Positions 16,919-25,332 of a stretch of 64,000 nt of DNA are shown piece by piece. Positions within the stretch are counted from its first letter, which is position 1. Each line of letters begins with the position of its first letter. This stretch comes from Chloroflexota bacterium (GTDB taxonomy: Bacteria; Chloroflexota; JAJPGV01): contig JAJPGV010000011.1 in the NCBI GenBank assembly GCA_021325635.1, forward strand, positions 1-64,000, written 5' to 3'. The position numbers were made by a program, and so were the translations under genes. A model generated the notes under the pieces. It did not search any database. It saw only the letters and a list, made by a program, of their open reading frames with translations, and was not told the DNA's origin.

Positions 16919-18142
16919 TTGTCGGTCATCTGCATCGTAGGCATGCATCGATCGGGGACGTCCATGATCACGCGCCTGCTCAACCTGTGCGGCGTCTACC
17001 TTGGCCCCGAGTCGGACTTGCTCGAGGCGCACCCCGACGGCAACGCCGAAGGGTTCTGGGAAAACACGCGGTTCATGAGAATCAACGAGGCGCTGCTCAC
17101 ACAGCTCGCCGGATCGTGGGACGTGCCTCCGCTCCTGCCGCACGACTGGCAGCGCCGCCCCGACCTCGAACCGCTGCGCACACAGGCACGACAGCTCATC
17201 GCGACGTTCGATGGCCAGGCCATCTGGGGCTGGAAGGACCCGCGTACGTCCCTGCTGCTCCCGTTCTGGGCCGATCTCATACCCGACCTGAAGATCGTCC
17301 TGTGCGTGCGCAACCCGATTGAGGTAGCGGAATCGCTGCGCAAACGTAACAGCTTCTCGACGCTGCTTGGACTGAACCTATGGCGCGCATACGACGTTTG
17401 GCCACTGGCCTACGCCGACGTAGCGCCGATCGTCACGCACTACGAGACCTACTTCTTCGATCCGCAATCGGAATTGCGGCGCGTGCTGGATGTTTTGGGC
17501 ATCGATGCTTCGGATGAAACCGTGACGGAGGCATGCTCCTTCGCCAAGATATCGCTGCGCCACAACCGAGCCGATGCCGGCGCGCTCTTGTCGCCCGACG
17601 TCCCCGCCGCGGTTCGCGAGCTCTATGCTCAGCTGTGTGACCAGGGCGGCTCAGTTTACGAGCGAATGATCCAGGAGCTTCCGGTCGAAGCCAGCGAGGC
17701 CCGGCATGCGAGTGCAGCGAACGAAGCCTATAACGACGCTGTCCGCGCAATTCGTTTCGAAACGATTAGCGACCGTGTTTTGGGCAGCTTCGCCGGCGCG
17801 CTTCCGCTGCATCAAAATACCAGCATGGCGGAGGCGCTGGCGCGACGCTTCGTCGATACGTTGGGCTGGACGGACCAATCCAAAGCCCATACCTCACAGC
17901 TCTACCAGCAGCTGCAGACCCTCAACCAGCAGCTCAACCAGGTGATCCAGCAGCTGAATAACCTCACGGCTGCACAGCAGCAGCAGGTGCAGCAATTCAA
18001 TCAGCCCATAGCGCAGGCGGTGCAGCAGCTCAGCGGCCTCACCGACCAACACACACAGCAGCTCCAATCCCTAGCTCAGATGAACCAGACCAGCTCCGCG
18101 CGAGCCAACGATGCCGCGGGTGTTCAAGGAAAACATGAATAG
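16919..18142 (+). CDS. PAPS-dependent sulfotransferase family protein
   Basis: A 407-residue protein whose N-terminus (CIVGMHRSGTSMITRLLN) is the phosphosulfate-binding P-loop of sulfotransferases. CVRNPIEVAESLRKRN near residue 130 fits the 3'-phosphate-binding segment with its conserved Arg and Ser. The family transfers sulfate from PAPS to hydroxyls of glycans or small molecules. The last about 85 residues are a Gln/Leu-rich coiled coil, probably for oligomerisation. It starts at TTG with AGAGGA 5 nt upstream, 10 nt after the giant glycosyltransferase, in the same operon. The PAPS-making cysC, cysD and cysN are 6-8 kb away in the flagellar block. Family membership is fairly sure; the acceptor (flagellin glycan) is inferred. 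Confidence 0.82.
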   Translation: MSVICIVGMHRSGTSMITRLLNLCGVYLGPESDLLEAHPDGNAEGFWENTRFMRINEALLTQLAGSWDVPPLLPHDWQRRPDLEPLRTQARQLIATFDGQAIWGWKDPRTSLLLPFWADLIPDLKIVLCVRNPIEVAESLRKRNSFSTLLGLNLWRAYDVWPLAYADVAPIVTHYETYFFDPQSELRRVLDVLGIDASDETVTEACSFAKISLRHNRADAGALLSPDVPAAVRELYAQLCDQGGSVYERMIQELPVEASEARHASAANEAYNDAVRAIRFETISDRVLGSFAGALPLHQNTSMAEALARRFVDTLGWTDQSKAHTSQLYQQLQTLNQQLNQVIQQLNNLTAAQQQQVQQFNQPIAQAVQQLSGLTDQHTQQLQSLAQMNQTSSARANDAAGVQGKHE

Positions 18143-18926
18143 AGAGTCCTACCTGTTCATCACGCTCGACTCGTGCCGCTTCGATTCCTTCGTGCAGGCG
18201 AACGCACCTAACCTCAAGGGCCTCGGTACGCTGCACAAGGCTATGGCACCTGGCTACTTCACGTATTCATCCCATGCGGCGATGTTCATGGGTTTTACCC
18301 CGGGCATCGCGTCCATTGAAGCACCTTTTCTCAACCCCAAGCTGGGGAAGATCTTCAAACTCACTGGGGCGGGCTTTCCAGGCAAGGGCACCGAGCACAT
18401 CGCTCTTTCCGGCCGCAACATCATCCATGGCCTCAGGGCACATGATTACTTGACCCTCGGGACTTCCGGGAATGAATGGTTCAATCCTGGAGTACCCTCC
18501 GGAATTCATCTCGGGCAGGAGTTTGAGCAATTTCACTTCTGCTCCCAGCCACAGGCGCTCCAGGAGCAGATCGATTGGCTGCTGCCAAAGATCGACGGCG
18601 CCAACCAGCCGGTCTTTGCCTTCGCCAATCTCAATGAGACCCATGTGCCGTATTGGCACGCCGGAGCACCATGGTCCAAGGATTTGAATCCCTGCGTTCC
18701 ATTCTCCCGGTCCAACGACCCAGTGGAGTCCCGGCGACGGCAGGTCGCCTGTCTCGAATTCGTCGACCGGACCCTCGCGCCCCTGCTGCGCGCATTCTCC
18801 AGCGCCAACATCGTTGTGTGCGCGGACCATGGAGACTGCTGGGGTGAGGACGGGTTGTGGGAGCACGGAATTTGGCACGAGAAAGTCTTCGAAGTGCCTC
18901 TCATCATGCGTTTGAACCCCTGCTAA
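18135..18926 (+). CDS. Sulfatase/alkaline-phosphatase superfamily protein without the formylglycine motif
   Basis: A 263-residue protein. LFITLDSCRFDSF at the N-terminus gives the first metal-binding Asp, and CADHGD near the C-terminus gives the second Asp-His metal pair, as in the alkaline phosphatase/sulfatase fold. The Cys-x-Pro/Ala-x-Arg sulfatase signature is absent. A Ser/Thr-rich stretch (YFTYSSHAAMFMG) lies where the nucleophile would be, so it may be a phosphatase, a phosphotransferase or an inactive homologue. The start at 18135 has AAGGA 4 nt upstream and overlaps the sulfotransferase stop by 8 nt, implying coupling. It is shorter than typical sulfatases. The substrate is unknown. 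Confidence 0.65.
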   Translation: MNRESYLFITLDSCRFDSFVQANAPNLKGLGTLHKAMAPGYFTYSSHAAMFMGFTPGIASIEAPFLNPKLGKIFKLTGAGFPGKGTEHIALSGRNIIHGLRAHDYLTLGTSGNEWFNPGVPSGIHLGQEFEQFHFCSQPQALQEQIDWLLPKIDGANQPVFAFANLNETHVPYWHAGAPWSKDLNPCVPFSRSNDPVESRRRQVACLEFVDRTLAPLLRAFSSANIVVCADHGDCWGEDGLWEHGIWHEKVFEVPLIMRLNPC

Positions 18927-18963
18927 CGAACTCGACCATGGGACCCATCCTCGACACGCCGGT

Positions 18964-20394
18964 GTGGGCCAGTTGACCGAGCCAGCCACGCAGCCGAACC
19001 CGAGGCCGAACATCCTCTTTCTGATGGCCGACCAACTGCGCGCCGACGCTCTTTCAATCGCAGGCAGCGCTGGAGCCACCCCCAACATGGACCGGCTGGC
19101 CAGGGAGGGATGCCTGTTCCGCAACTGCTTCACCAACTCCCCTGTATGTGTGCCAGCGCGTATCAGCCTGGCGACAGGGTGCTATCCCCACCAAACGGGC
19201 GTTTGGACCAACCAGGAGGTGGCCCTCGACCCTCGGGTTCCGATGTGGACCCAAGCGATTCAGGCTGCCGGCTACCGGACAGCGGTCTTCGGCAAGACCC
19301 ATCTTCATCCACATCGTGGGGATATTCGCGACCGAGCCCAGCTGGTGCACGGCTATGGCTTTGACGTCGTGACCGAAACGACAGGGCCTTGGGCAGCCAT
19401 CGACACTCGCAGTGACATGACCGACGAGTGGGAAGCCCGCCAGTTATGGGCTGGCTACCAGGCCGACCTTCGGCAGCGTAATCAGACGAAGCGACACATC
19501 GTGCGGCCATCGACCTTGGGGGTTGATGCCTATTACGACGTGTTTGTGGGGCAGCGAGCTAACACATGGCTCACTCGCTACGATCGTCCTGAGCCATGGT
19601 TCTGCTGGGTCAGCTTCGGCGGTCCGCATGAGCCTTGGGACGCGCCCGAACCATATGCTTCGCTCCTGCGTCCAGGCGATATGGCCCCACCGATTCCACG
19701 GCCGGAGGATCTCGGAGCTGGTGCGCCAGGCGTGCTTCACCACCTCATGTTCAATCCCGGGCCCGCTAACCCCGTGTTCGAAGACGGCGAGATAGCCAGG
19801 CTTCGAGCGGATTACGCCGGCATGGTGGCTTTAATTGATGACCAGATAGGCGAGATCCTGGCGACCTTGGAACAGCGGGCTGAACTGGACAACACGGTCG
19901 TGGTGCTGACTTCGGACCATGGCGAAATGAACGGCGATTACGGCTTGCTTTACAAAAGCAATTTCCTCAACCCGGCATTGCGCGTACCACTCATCGTGCG
20001 CCCACCAAGCCGCCTTGGAAGCGAACGTCACATCGTCTCAGACGCGCTGGTCGAGCTCATGGACGTCGGGGCAACGCTTGTGGACTATGCGAACGGCTCC
20101 AGCCCCCGGATCTCTGCCGCCATATCCGTCCGGCCGATCATCGAAGGAGAACGCGAGCATCATAGAGCTATGGTCATCAGCCAGTTTGCGGGCTCGACTA
20201 TGCTCCTGACCGATGCCTGGAAGATCGCGCTGAACGACGACGGCGCGACTTCGCTTCTCTACGATCTCACCGACGACAGCTTCGAGCAGCGCAGTCTTGC
20301 CAGGCTTGCAGAGGTCGCGGAGATTGAGCACTCGTTGGTGCAGGTGATCGCTGAGTTCAGAGCCTCCACCCCGCCGCCAACGCTTAGCTTCTGA
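18964..20394 (+). CDS. Type I sulfatase (arylsulfatase family)
   Basis: A 476-residue protein. NILFLMADQLRADAL carries the first Asp metal ligands. The signature CVPAR supplies the cysteine that formylglycine-generating enzyme converts to the catalytic residue. GYRTAVFGKTHL and TSDHGEMNGDYG are the other standard sulfatase segments. It hydrolyses sulfate esters. No signal peptide is evident, so it may act in the cytoplasm, though the GTG start at 18964 has no clear ribosome site and could be wrong. It follows the sulfotransferase and the sulfatase-like gene on the same strand, suggesting an operon that both adds and removes sulfate. The gene converges with the minus-strand methyltransferase. 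Confidence 0.9.
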   Translation: MGQLTEPATQPNPRPNILFLMADQLRADALSIAGSAGATPNMDRLAREGCLFRNCFTNSPVCVPARISLATGCYPHQTGVWTNQEVALDPRVPMWTQAIQAAGYRTAVFGKTHLHPHRGDIRDRAQLVHGYGFDVVTETTGPWAAIDTRSDMTDEWEARQLWAGYQADLRQRNQTKRHIVRPSTLGVDAYYDVFVGQRANTWLTRYDRPEPWFCWVSFGGPHEPWDAPEPYASLLRPGDMAPPIPRPEDLGAGAPGVLHHLMFNPGPANPVFEDGEIARLRADYAGMVALIDDQIGEILATLEQRAELDNTVVVLTSDHGEMNGDYGLLYKSNFLNPALRVPLIVRPPSRLGSERHIVSDALVELMDVGATLVDYANGSSPRISAAISVRPIIEGEREHHRAMVISQFAGSTMLLTDAWKIALNDDGATSLLYDLTDDSFEQRSLARLAEVAEIEHSLVQVIAEFRASTPPPTLSF

Positions 20395-20420
20395 AAGGCC
20401 GTCAAGGAGCCGCCGGCTGT

Positions 20421-21488
20421 CTAAGCCAGGGCCGCCTCAATGACCTGGCGCCGTAACTCGGTAACCGTCCCGGCGAACTCCGGCTTCAGCAGCATCAGCG
20501 CCCGCTCGTAACTCAAAGCGGCCGCAGAGGTGTTGCCGAGCTGGGCTTCCACTGCCCCCAGGTAGCAGTGCGCATCGATCAAATTCGGACTCAACTCCAG
20601 GGCACGACGATACTCCGCCGAGGCTACCTCGAAACGACGCAGCACCTGATTCGCTTTCCCGAAGTTGAAATGGTAGGCAGCTGAGTCAGGCTGCGCGGCG
20701 ACCGCGCGACCGAGGAGTTCCAGTCCTGCCGCATATTCACCTTTGCCGCAGGCGATCACGCCGAGCATGTGCAGCGCGTCGCCATGGAACGGATCCAAGC
20801 GGACGATCTGCCGGTAGGTCAGCTCTGCCGCGCCAATATTCCCGGCCTGATAGTGCTGTAAGGCATCTGCCAGCGCGTACCTGAAGTTGAGAACGCCGCG
20901 CGACGCAAGCCAGTCGGCCTCCTTCTGCATAACGACCGTGAAGCCGTTCCCGACCTTGTCATCCTTGTCCAGGAAATCCACGACGCGGAATTCGAGATAC
21001 TGACAGAGCTCCAGCAAGTCCTCAGTGATCCACACCGAATAGTGGCGGTGCAGATCCACCTCGGGTGGGGAGATCGCGCCACTATGCCTGTCGATAAGCT
21101 CCTGCAACGGCGTCCGCGGGCGCTCGAGGTCGAACGTTCGCTCCTTGTGCGGCACAATGCCAAAAATGAAGCCCCCGGGCCTCACCACTCTGCGCCATTC
21201 CTTTAACGCCTTGATGGGATCGAAGAAGTGCTCCATGACATGCGAGCTCAGCACGAAATCGAGCGAGCCATCGGCAAAGGGAAGAACGTCGCCCGGCGCC
21301 ACGACGTCGACGTGCAGCGACTCGCCGGCCAGCTTGACTTCATTCTGCTTGAAGATCGTGTCTGTACCGGCCGAGAAATCGACGTTCCACGTCTTCAAGC
21401 CGAACGGGTTGTGGGCGCTCCCGCCTATCTCGATGCCCGAAAGGCCGTCGAGATAGCTGTGGGCCATACCAGATTGAGGCAAGAGCAT
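20421..21488 (-). CDS. SAM-dependent methyltransferase with C-terminal TPR repeats
   Basis: A 355-residue protein. The N-terminal half (about 1-200) is a class I methyltransferase: GIEIGGS is the SAM-binding glycine motif, FVLSSHVMEHFFDP and WRRVVRPGGFIFGIVP are the usual later segments. The C-terminal half (about 205-345) is TPR repeats, including GDALHMLGVIACGKGEYAAG. A TPR arm on a modifying enzyme suggests a protein-linked substrate. It is the last gene of the flgL-fliW-csrA unit, 51 nt after csrA, so it is probably expressed with late flagellar genes. It may methylate flagellin or its glycan. AAGGAG lies 11 nt before the ATG. The substrate is inferred from position only. Confidence 0.82.
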   Translation of the reverse strand: MLLPQSGMAHSYLDGLSGIEIGGSAHNPFGLKTWNVDFSAGTDTIFKQNEVKLAGESLHVDVVAPGDVLPFADGSLDFVLSSHVMEHFFDPIKALKEWRRVVRPGGFIFGIVPHKERTFDLERPRTPLQELIDRHSGAISPPEVDLHRHYSVWITEDLLELCQYLEFRVVDFLDKDDKVGNGFTVVMQKEADWLASRGVLNFRYALADALQHYQAGNIGAAELTYRQIVRLDPFHGDALHMLGVIACGKGEYAAGLELLGRAVAAQPDSAAYHFNFGKANQVLRRFEVASAEYRRALELSPNLIDAHCYLGAVEAQLGNTSAAALSYERALMLLKPEFAGTVTELRRQVIEAALA

Positions 21489-21539
21489 AGGCTAGCCGAC
21501 TCCTTAATAGTGTCGGGTCGAGTGGACCTGCTGCGAGCG

Positions 21540-21791
21540 CTACGCGGTTGGGGCTTGGTGCAGCTGCTTGCGCAGCGCCGGGATCAGCTGCTCCAAGCGG
21601 TCGAGAGGCCCAGCCACCGCACGCATGTTCTCCTGGGTCACCGACGCTAGCAGCTCGTTGCGCTGTATCACCACGCTGCCCGGCGCATTGATGCCCAGCT
21701 TGACCTTATCCTTGCTGGCTTTGAGCACCACGATCTCGACCTGATCGCCGATCGTGATGCGTTCGTTGACTTTACGAGTGAGGATCAGCAC
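21540..21791 (-). CDS. csrA: Carbon storage / flagellin translation regulator CsrA
   Basis: An 83-residue RNA-binding protein. MLILTRKVNERITIGDQVEI, VKLGINAP and the following helix are the canonical CsrA sequence. It binds GGA-containing hairpin loops and blocks ribosome access. In flagellated monoderms its main target is flagellin mRNA, and FliW releases it. It starts at GTG (21791), 9 nt after the fliW stop, so it is in the same transcript. The C-terminal tail is longer than in the usual 61-75-residue proteins. GGA-loop hairpins occur over the Shine-Dalgarno of both flagellins in this window, making them the obvious targets. Confidence 0.97.
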   Translation of the reverse strand: MLILTRKVNERITIGDQVEIVVLKASKDKVKLGINAPGSVVIQRNELLASVTQENMRAVAGPLDRLEQLIPALRKQLHQAPTA

Positions 21792-21800
21792 GCCATTGCG

Positions 21801-22274
21801 CTAGCTGGCCAATTCCAGGCTCGGCTGCTTCCTCCCTTCAATAGGAGCATCCTTCAGGATCCGGTAGTTGATCGGATAGTCGGTATCCGTCAACAGGATC
21901 TGCTTACCCCGCTTGCTCTTCATGTTGATGACCAGCGGGGACAGCAAGTTCGCCGTGACGAAACGCAGATCCTCGGGCACGGTGACGATGGCCAGGACCA
22001 GCACGTCCGCGGCGGACTTGATACCCAGCTCCGCCGCGTCCTCGTCCGAGATCTCGATGTCATAGCTCGGATGGATGGCAAATGGATTGATGACGACGAA
22101 AACGAACTCGGGCACCGAAACGCACTGCAGCAGGCGGATGGGCAAACTCAGCTCGTCCTCGATGAGCGCAAAGACCTTGAGCTGCGGGAGACCGATCAGG
22201 CCCGACTCGAAGGTAATGATCTGGCGGCTGTCGACCGCGACCCGCTGGGTCGCCTCCTTACTAAAGGAAATCAT
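21801..22274 (-). CDS. fliW: Flagellar assembly factor FliW (CsrA antagonist)
   Basis: A 157-residue protein matching FliW throughout: FESGLIGLPQLKVFALIED near the N-terminus, FVVINPFAIHPSYDIEIS in the middle, and LSPLVINMKSKRGKQ, LTDTDYPINYRI near the end. FliW binds CsrA and relieves flagellin repression, and is itself titrated by unexported flagellin. An AAAGGAG lies 4 nt before the ATG. It is 9 nt after flgL and 9 nt before csrA, the classic flgL-fliW-csrA order. Confidence 0.96.
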   Translation of the reverse strand: MISFSKEATQRVAVDSRQIITFESGLIGLPQLKVFALIEDELSLPIRLLQCVSVPEFVFVVINPFAIHPSYDIEISDEDAAELGIKSAADVLVLAIVTVPEDLRFVTANLLSPLVINMKSKRGKQILLTDTDYPINYRILKDAPIEGRKQPSLELAS

Positions 22275-22283
22275 GTAACTCCT

Positions 22284-23618
22284 TTACCTCAGAAAGTCCA
22301 GAAGGGTCGGGGGCAACACCTTGCCCGCTGCTCCTAGAGCTGCCTGGAACGTTGTTTGTTTGGTTGCCAAGTCGCTCACCGCCTTGGCCATGTCCACGTC
22401 CTCGAACTTGGAGTTGAGCGAGGTCAGGGTGATCCCCAGCGCGCTGAGCCGGTTCTGCCCTTCGGTCACCCGATTGGTCTTGGCGCCAATCTGGGACCGA
22501 AGGGTGTCCACCACCTGCAGGTCCCGATCCAGAGCGAACACGTCGACCGAGCCAATCGCGTTTTCCGGCGACGAGCTCAGGCCCAGGTCGTGCTGTGTGT
22601 CGCCGCCGGTCGCTACCGGGACGCCTGTATTAGAGGTCAGATCGTTGCCGTTTGCGTCCTGGGTGACCGCATCGACATTGGAGATGACAATCTTGCTCTG
22701 CGTCGAGCCAGGGACCAACTGCAGCACCAGCACGCCACTGTCATCTACGCTGGCCTGCACCCCGGTCTGGCTCGACTGAGCGTTGATCTGATCGACGACC
22801 TGCGAGATCGGCGTGCTCGGGGCAAAGCCGATGATCGTATGCTGCTGGCCGTTCAGGGTCACATTCACCGGCACGCCGATGCGGATGCCGTTGATGCTGA
22901 ACGTATCGGCCGTCCCGGTGAAGCCACTGGTCGTGCCGTTCTTGAGGTCGATGCCCTTGATACTCCCCGCCACCCTGGAGCCGTCGTTGTTCAGGTCGTA
23001 CTCGAGCTGGGCCAGGTCGGCGAAGACGCTGTTGAAGTTGCTGCCGTCCACGTTGACGCCCAGCTGCGCCGCCTGATCGATCTGCCGAGTGACCGTCGAC
23101 GAGTCGCCGAAGTACTTCACCGGCGACGGGCTCCCCGTGCTGATGTTGGGCGACTTCGTGCTGCCGTCGTGAATGAACGGCTGCTGCGTCGTCTTGGTGC
23201 CGGCGAATACGAACTGGCTGCCAAACTTGGAGTTGCCGATGTCCACCGCGTTCAGCAGGATCTGGTGGATCTCGAGCGCGATGTCCTGCCGGTCGGCGGA
23301 CGTCTGAGTATCGTTCGCGCCTTGAATGGCTAGCTGGCGCGCGCGCTGAATCAGATTATCGATGCCGTTGAGCGCATTGTCGGTTGTATCCAGCCAGCCC
23401 TTCGCGGAGTCCAGGTTGGTCTGCAGCTGGGTGTTGAGGCCCATCCGCTGATGGAAGGTCACGATCTGGGAAGCCGCGAACGGGTCGTCGGACGGCTGGC
23501 TGATGGTCAGCCCCGTCGAGACCTGCTGCTGCGAATGCTCCAACCCCTGCTCATTGAGCTGAAGGTTGGTGATCACCTGGTCCAGAATCATCTGGTTGGT
23601 GACCCGGAACCCGATCAT
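22284..23618 (-). CDS. flgL: Flagellar hook-associated protein 3 (FlgL)
   Basis: A 444-residue junction protein between hook and filament. The N-terminus (RVTNQMILDQVITNLQLNEQ, QVSTGLTISQPSDDPFAA) and the C-terminus (NRLSALGITLTSLNSKFEDV, AKAVSDLATKQTTFQAALGA) are the flagellin-like helices characteristic of FlgL. A central segment (SQVVDQINAQSSQTGVQAS) resembles the hook-IN motif seen in flagellin and, repeated, in the FlgK of this window. GGGAG lies 7 nt before the ATG. A sigma-28-type promoter at 23692-23718 drives it with fliW and csrA. It is separated from flgK by the cysC/cysDN genes. Confidence 0.95.
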   Translation of the reverse strand: MIGFRVTNQMILDQVITNLQLNEQGLEHSQQQVSTGLTISQPSDDPFAASQIVTFHQRMGLNTQLQTNLDSAKGWLDTTDNALNGIDNLIQRARQLAIQGANDTQTSADRQDIALEIHQILLNAVDIGNSKFGSQFVFAGTKTTQQPFIHDGSTKSPNISTGSPSPVKYFGDSSTVTRQIDQAAQLGVNVDGSNFNSVFADLAQLEYDLNNDGSRVAGSIKGIDLKNGTTSGFTGTADTFSINGIRIGVPVNVTLNGQQHTIIGFAPSTPISQVVDQINAQSSQTGVQASVDDSGVLVLQLVPGSTQSKIVISNVDAVTQDANGNDLTSNTGVPVATGGDTQHDLGLSSSPENAIGSVDVFALDRDLQVVDTLRSQIGAKTNRVTEGQNRLSALGITLTSLNSKFEDVDMAKAVSDLATKQTTFQAALGAAGKVLPPTLLDFLR

Positions 23619-23691
23619 GAACTACTCCCTGTTCAACTTCGAGCAAATGCTGCGAATGAGCGCCAGCATCCTGCTTGCGCGGTTAATCCAA

Positions 23692-23718
23692 TAATCGACA
23701 GGGGGTAGGAAAGCTTTA
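23692..23718 (-). promoter_or_regulatory. Sigma-28-type promoter of flgL-fliW-csrA
   Basis: On the minus strand TAAA, a 15-nt spacer and GTCGATTA match FliA boxes (6 of 8 in the -10). The TAAA box overlaps the TAA stop codon of cysC. It predicts a transcript starting near 23685, about 65 nt before the flgL ATG. Confidence 0.7.
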
Positions 23719-24357
23719 GGCTCCCGAAACCGCCTCCAGCGGGTAGCCAAAATGGCTCAGGACATATTGGTAAACGAGCTGCAGCGACTCCTCCACACTC
23801 AGCCCGCCGGTGTCGACGGTGAGCTCGGGATCGCCGGGCGCTTCATAGGGCGCGCTGATCCCGGTGAAGTCGGCCAGCTCGCCCGCTCGGGCTTTGCGAT
23901 ACAGCCCCTTGGGGTCGCGCGCTTCGCACAGCTCCAGGCTGGCGGCCACGTGGATCTCGTGAAAGGCGCCGCGCCGATACCGCTCCATCGCGGCGCGGGC
24001 GCCGGCGCGGTCGGCACGATAAGGCGAGATGAACGAGGTGATCACCAGCAGGCCGGCGCCGGCCATGAGCGCTGCGACCTCGCCCACGCGCCGGATGTTT
24101 TCTTCGCGATCGCCGGCCGAGAATCCCAGGTCCCGGTTCAATCCGTGGCGAACGTTGTCCCCGTCCAGCGCATACACCTGGTACCCGGCGGCAAATAATC
24201 GCCGCTCCAGCTCGAGGGCGATGGTCGACTTGCCTGAACCCGAGAGCCCGGTGAGCCAAACAACCCCACCCCAATGCCCGTTGCGTGCCGCACGCTCGGT
24301 GGAATCGATACGATGCTCCACCGCGAACAGATGGCGTTCGCTACCGTCAGCGGCCAT
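23716..24357 (-). CDS. cysC: Adenylylsulfate (APS) kinase
   Basis: Phosphorylates APS to PAPS, the universal sulfate donor. The 213-residue protein has the P-loop [28 protein letters not shown], the lid segment FISPYRADR and [11 protein letters not shown], all hallmarks of active APS kinase. I take the ATG at 24357; a TTG at 24366 adds three residues. It diverges from cysD-cysN, and only about 70 nt separate the start codons. The downstream flgL promoter overlaps its stop codon. PAPS can feed cysteine synthesis or sulfotransferases; the nearest clear consumer is the sulfotransferase at 16919. No PAPS reductase or sulfite reductase gene is in the window. Confidence 0.95.
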   Translation of the reverse strand: MAADGSERHLFAVEHRIDSTERAARNGHWGGVVWLTGLSGSGKSTIALELERRLFAAGYQVYALDGDNVRHGLNRDLGFSAGDREENIRRVGEVAALMAGAGLLVITSFISPYRADRAGARAAMERYRRGAFHEIHVAASLELCEARDPKGLYRKARAGELADFTGISAPYEAPGDPELTVDTGGLSVEESLQLVYQYVLSHFGYPLEAVSGA

Positions 24358-24425
24358 TGGGACCAATGGCGGCCGGAACGGCCCAAGAGGCCATACTCAG
24401 AGCCAGCACTTTCATTCGGGACGAC

Positions 24426-25331
24426 ATGGTTTACAGTCTCAGTCACCTGGAGGCCCTCGAGGCCGAATCCATCTTCATTATGAGGGAAGCCGCGGCCGAG
24501 CTCGAACGGCCGGTGCTGCTGTTCTCCGGAGGCAAGGACTCGGCTGTCCTGCTGCGGCTGGCGGAAAAGGCCTTCCGACCAGCTCGCTTCCCCTTTCCCG
24601 TCATGCATATCGACACGGGGCACAACTTCCCCGAAGTGCTGGCCTTTCGTGACCGGCGCATGGCCGAGCTTGGGGAACGGCTGATCGTGAGGCGCGTCCA
24701 GGACAGTATCGACCAGGGCAGAGTCGTCGAGGAGCGCGGCCCGAACGCCTCGCGCAACAAGCTGCAAACGGTGACCCTGCTCGACGCGATTCAGGAATTC
24801 GAGTTCGACGCGGCCTTTGGCGGCGCGCGGCGAGACGAGGAGAAGGCACGCGCCAAGGAGCGGATCTTCTCCTTTCGAGACGAGTTCGGCCAATGGGACC
24901 CCAAGAACCAACGGCCGGAGCTGTGGAACCTGTACAACGGCCGCATCCGCAAGGGCGAGCACGTACGCGTCTTCCCCATTTCGAATTGGACCGAGATCGA
25001 CGTGTGGCACTACATCGAGCGCGAGCGCCTAGAGCTCCCGCCGATCTACTTCGCGCACGAACGTGACGTATTCGAGCGGCAGGGAATGCTGCTGAGCGTC
25101 AGCCCATACGTTCAGTTGAACAGGGGCGAGGAGCCCTTCCGCGCGCAGGTTCGATTCCGCACCGTTGGCGACGCTACCTGTACCGGGGCCGTGCGGTCCG
25201 CGGCAGCGACGATCGAGGACGTCATTGTGGAAACGCTGGGCTTTCGCATCGGCGAACGCGGCATGACTCGCGCAGACGACAAGTTCTCCGAGGCCGCCAT
25301 GGAAGACCGCAAGCGAGAGGGCTACTTCTAA
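24426..25331 (+). CDS. cysD: Sulfate adenylyltransferase subunit 2
   Basis: The catalytic subunit that, with the CysN GTPase, makes APS from sulfate and ATP. The 301-residue protein begins MVYSLSHLEALEAESIFIMR, like standard CysD, and carries the PP-loop LLFSGGKDSAVLLRLAEKAF and the family tail DKFSEAAMEDRKREGYF. The open frame continues upstream to 24285, but only from the ATG at 24426 does the length match the family (about 302). An ATG at 24366 is the alternative. cysN follows 1 nt after the stop. The unit points against the flanking minus-strand flagellar genes, so it has its own promoter, probably in the short space shared with cysC. Confidence 0.95.
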   Translation: MVYSLSHLEALEAESIFIMREAAAELERPVLLFSGGKDSAVLLRLAEKAFRPARFPFPVMHIDTGHNFPEVLAFRDRRMAELGERLIVRRVQDSIDQGRVVEERGPNASRNKLQTVTLLDAIQEFEFDAAFGGARRDEEKARAKERIFSFRDEFGQWDPKNQRPELWNLYNGRIRKGEHVRVFPISNWTEIDVWHYIERERLELPPIYFAHERDVFERQGMLLSVSPYVQLNRGEEPFRAQVRFRTVGDATCTGAVRSAAATIEDVIVETLGFRIGERGMTRADDKFSEAAMEDRKREGYF

Positions 25332-25332
25332 G

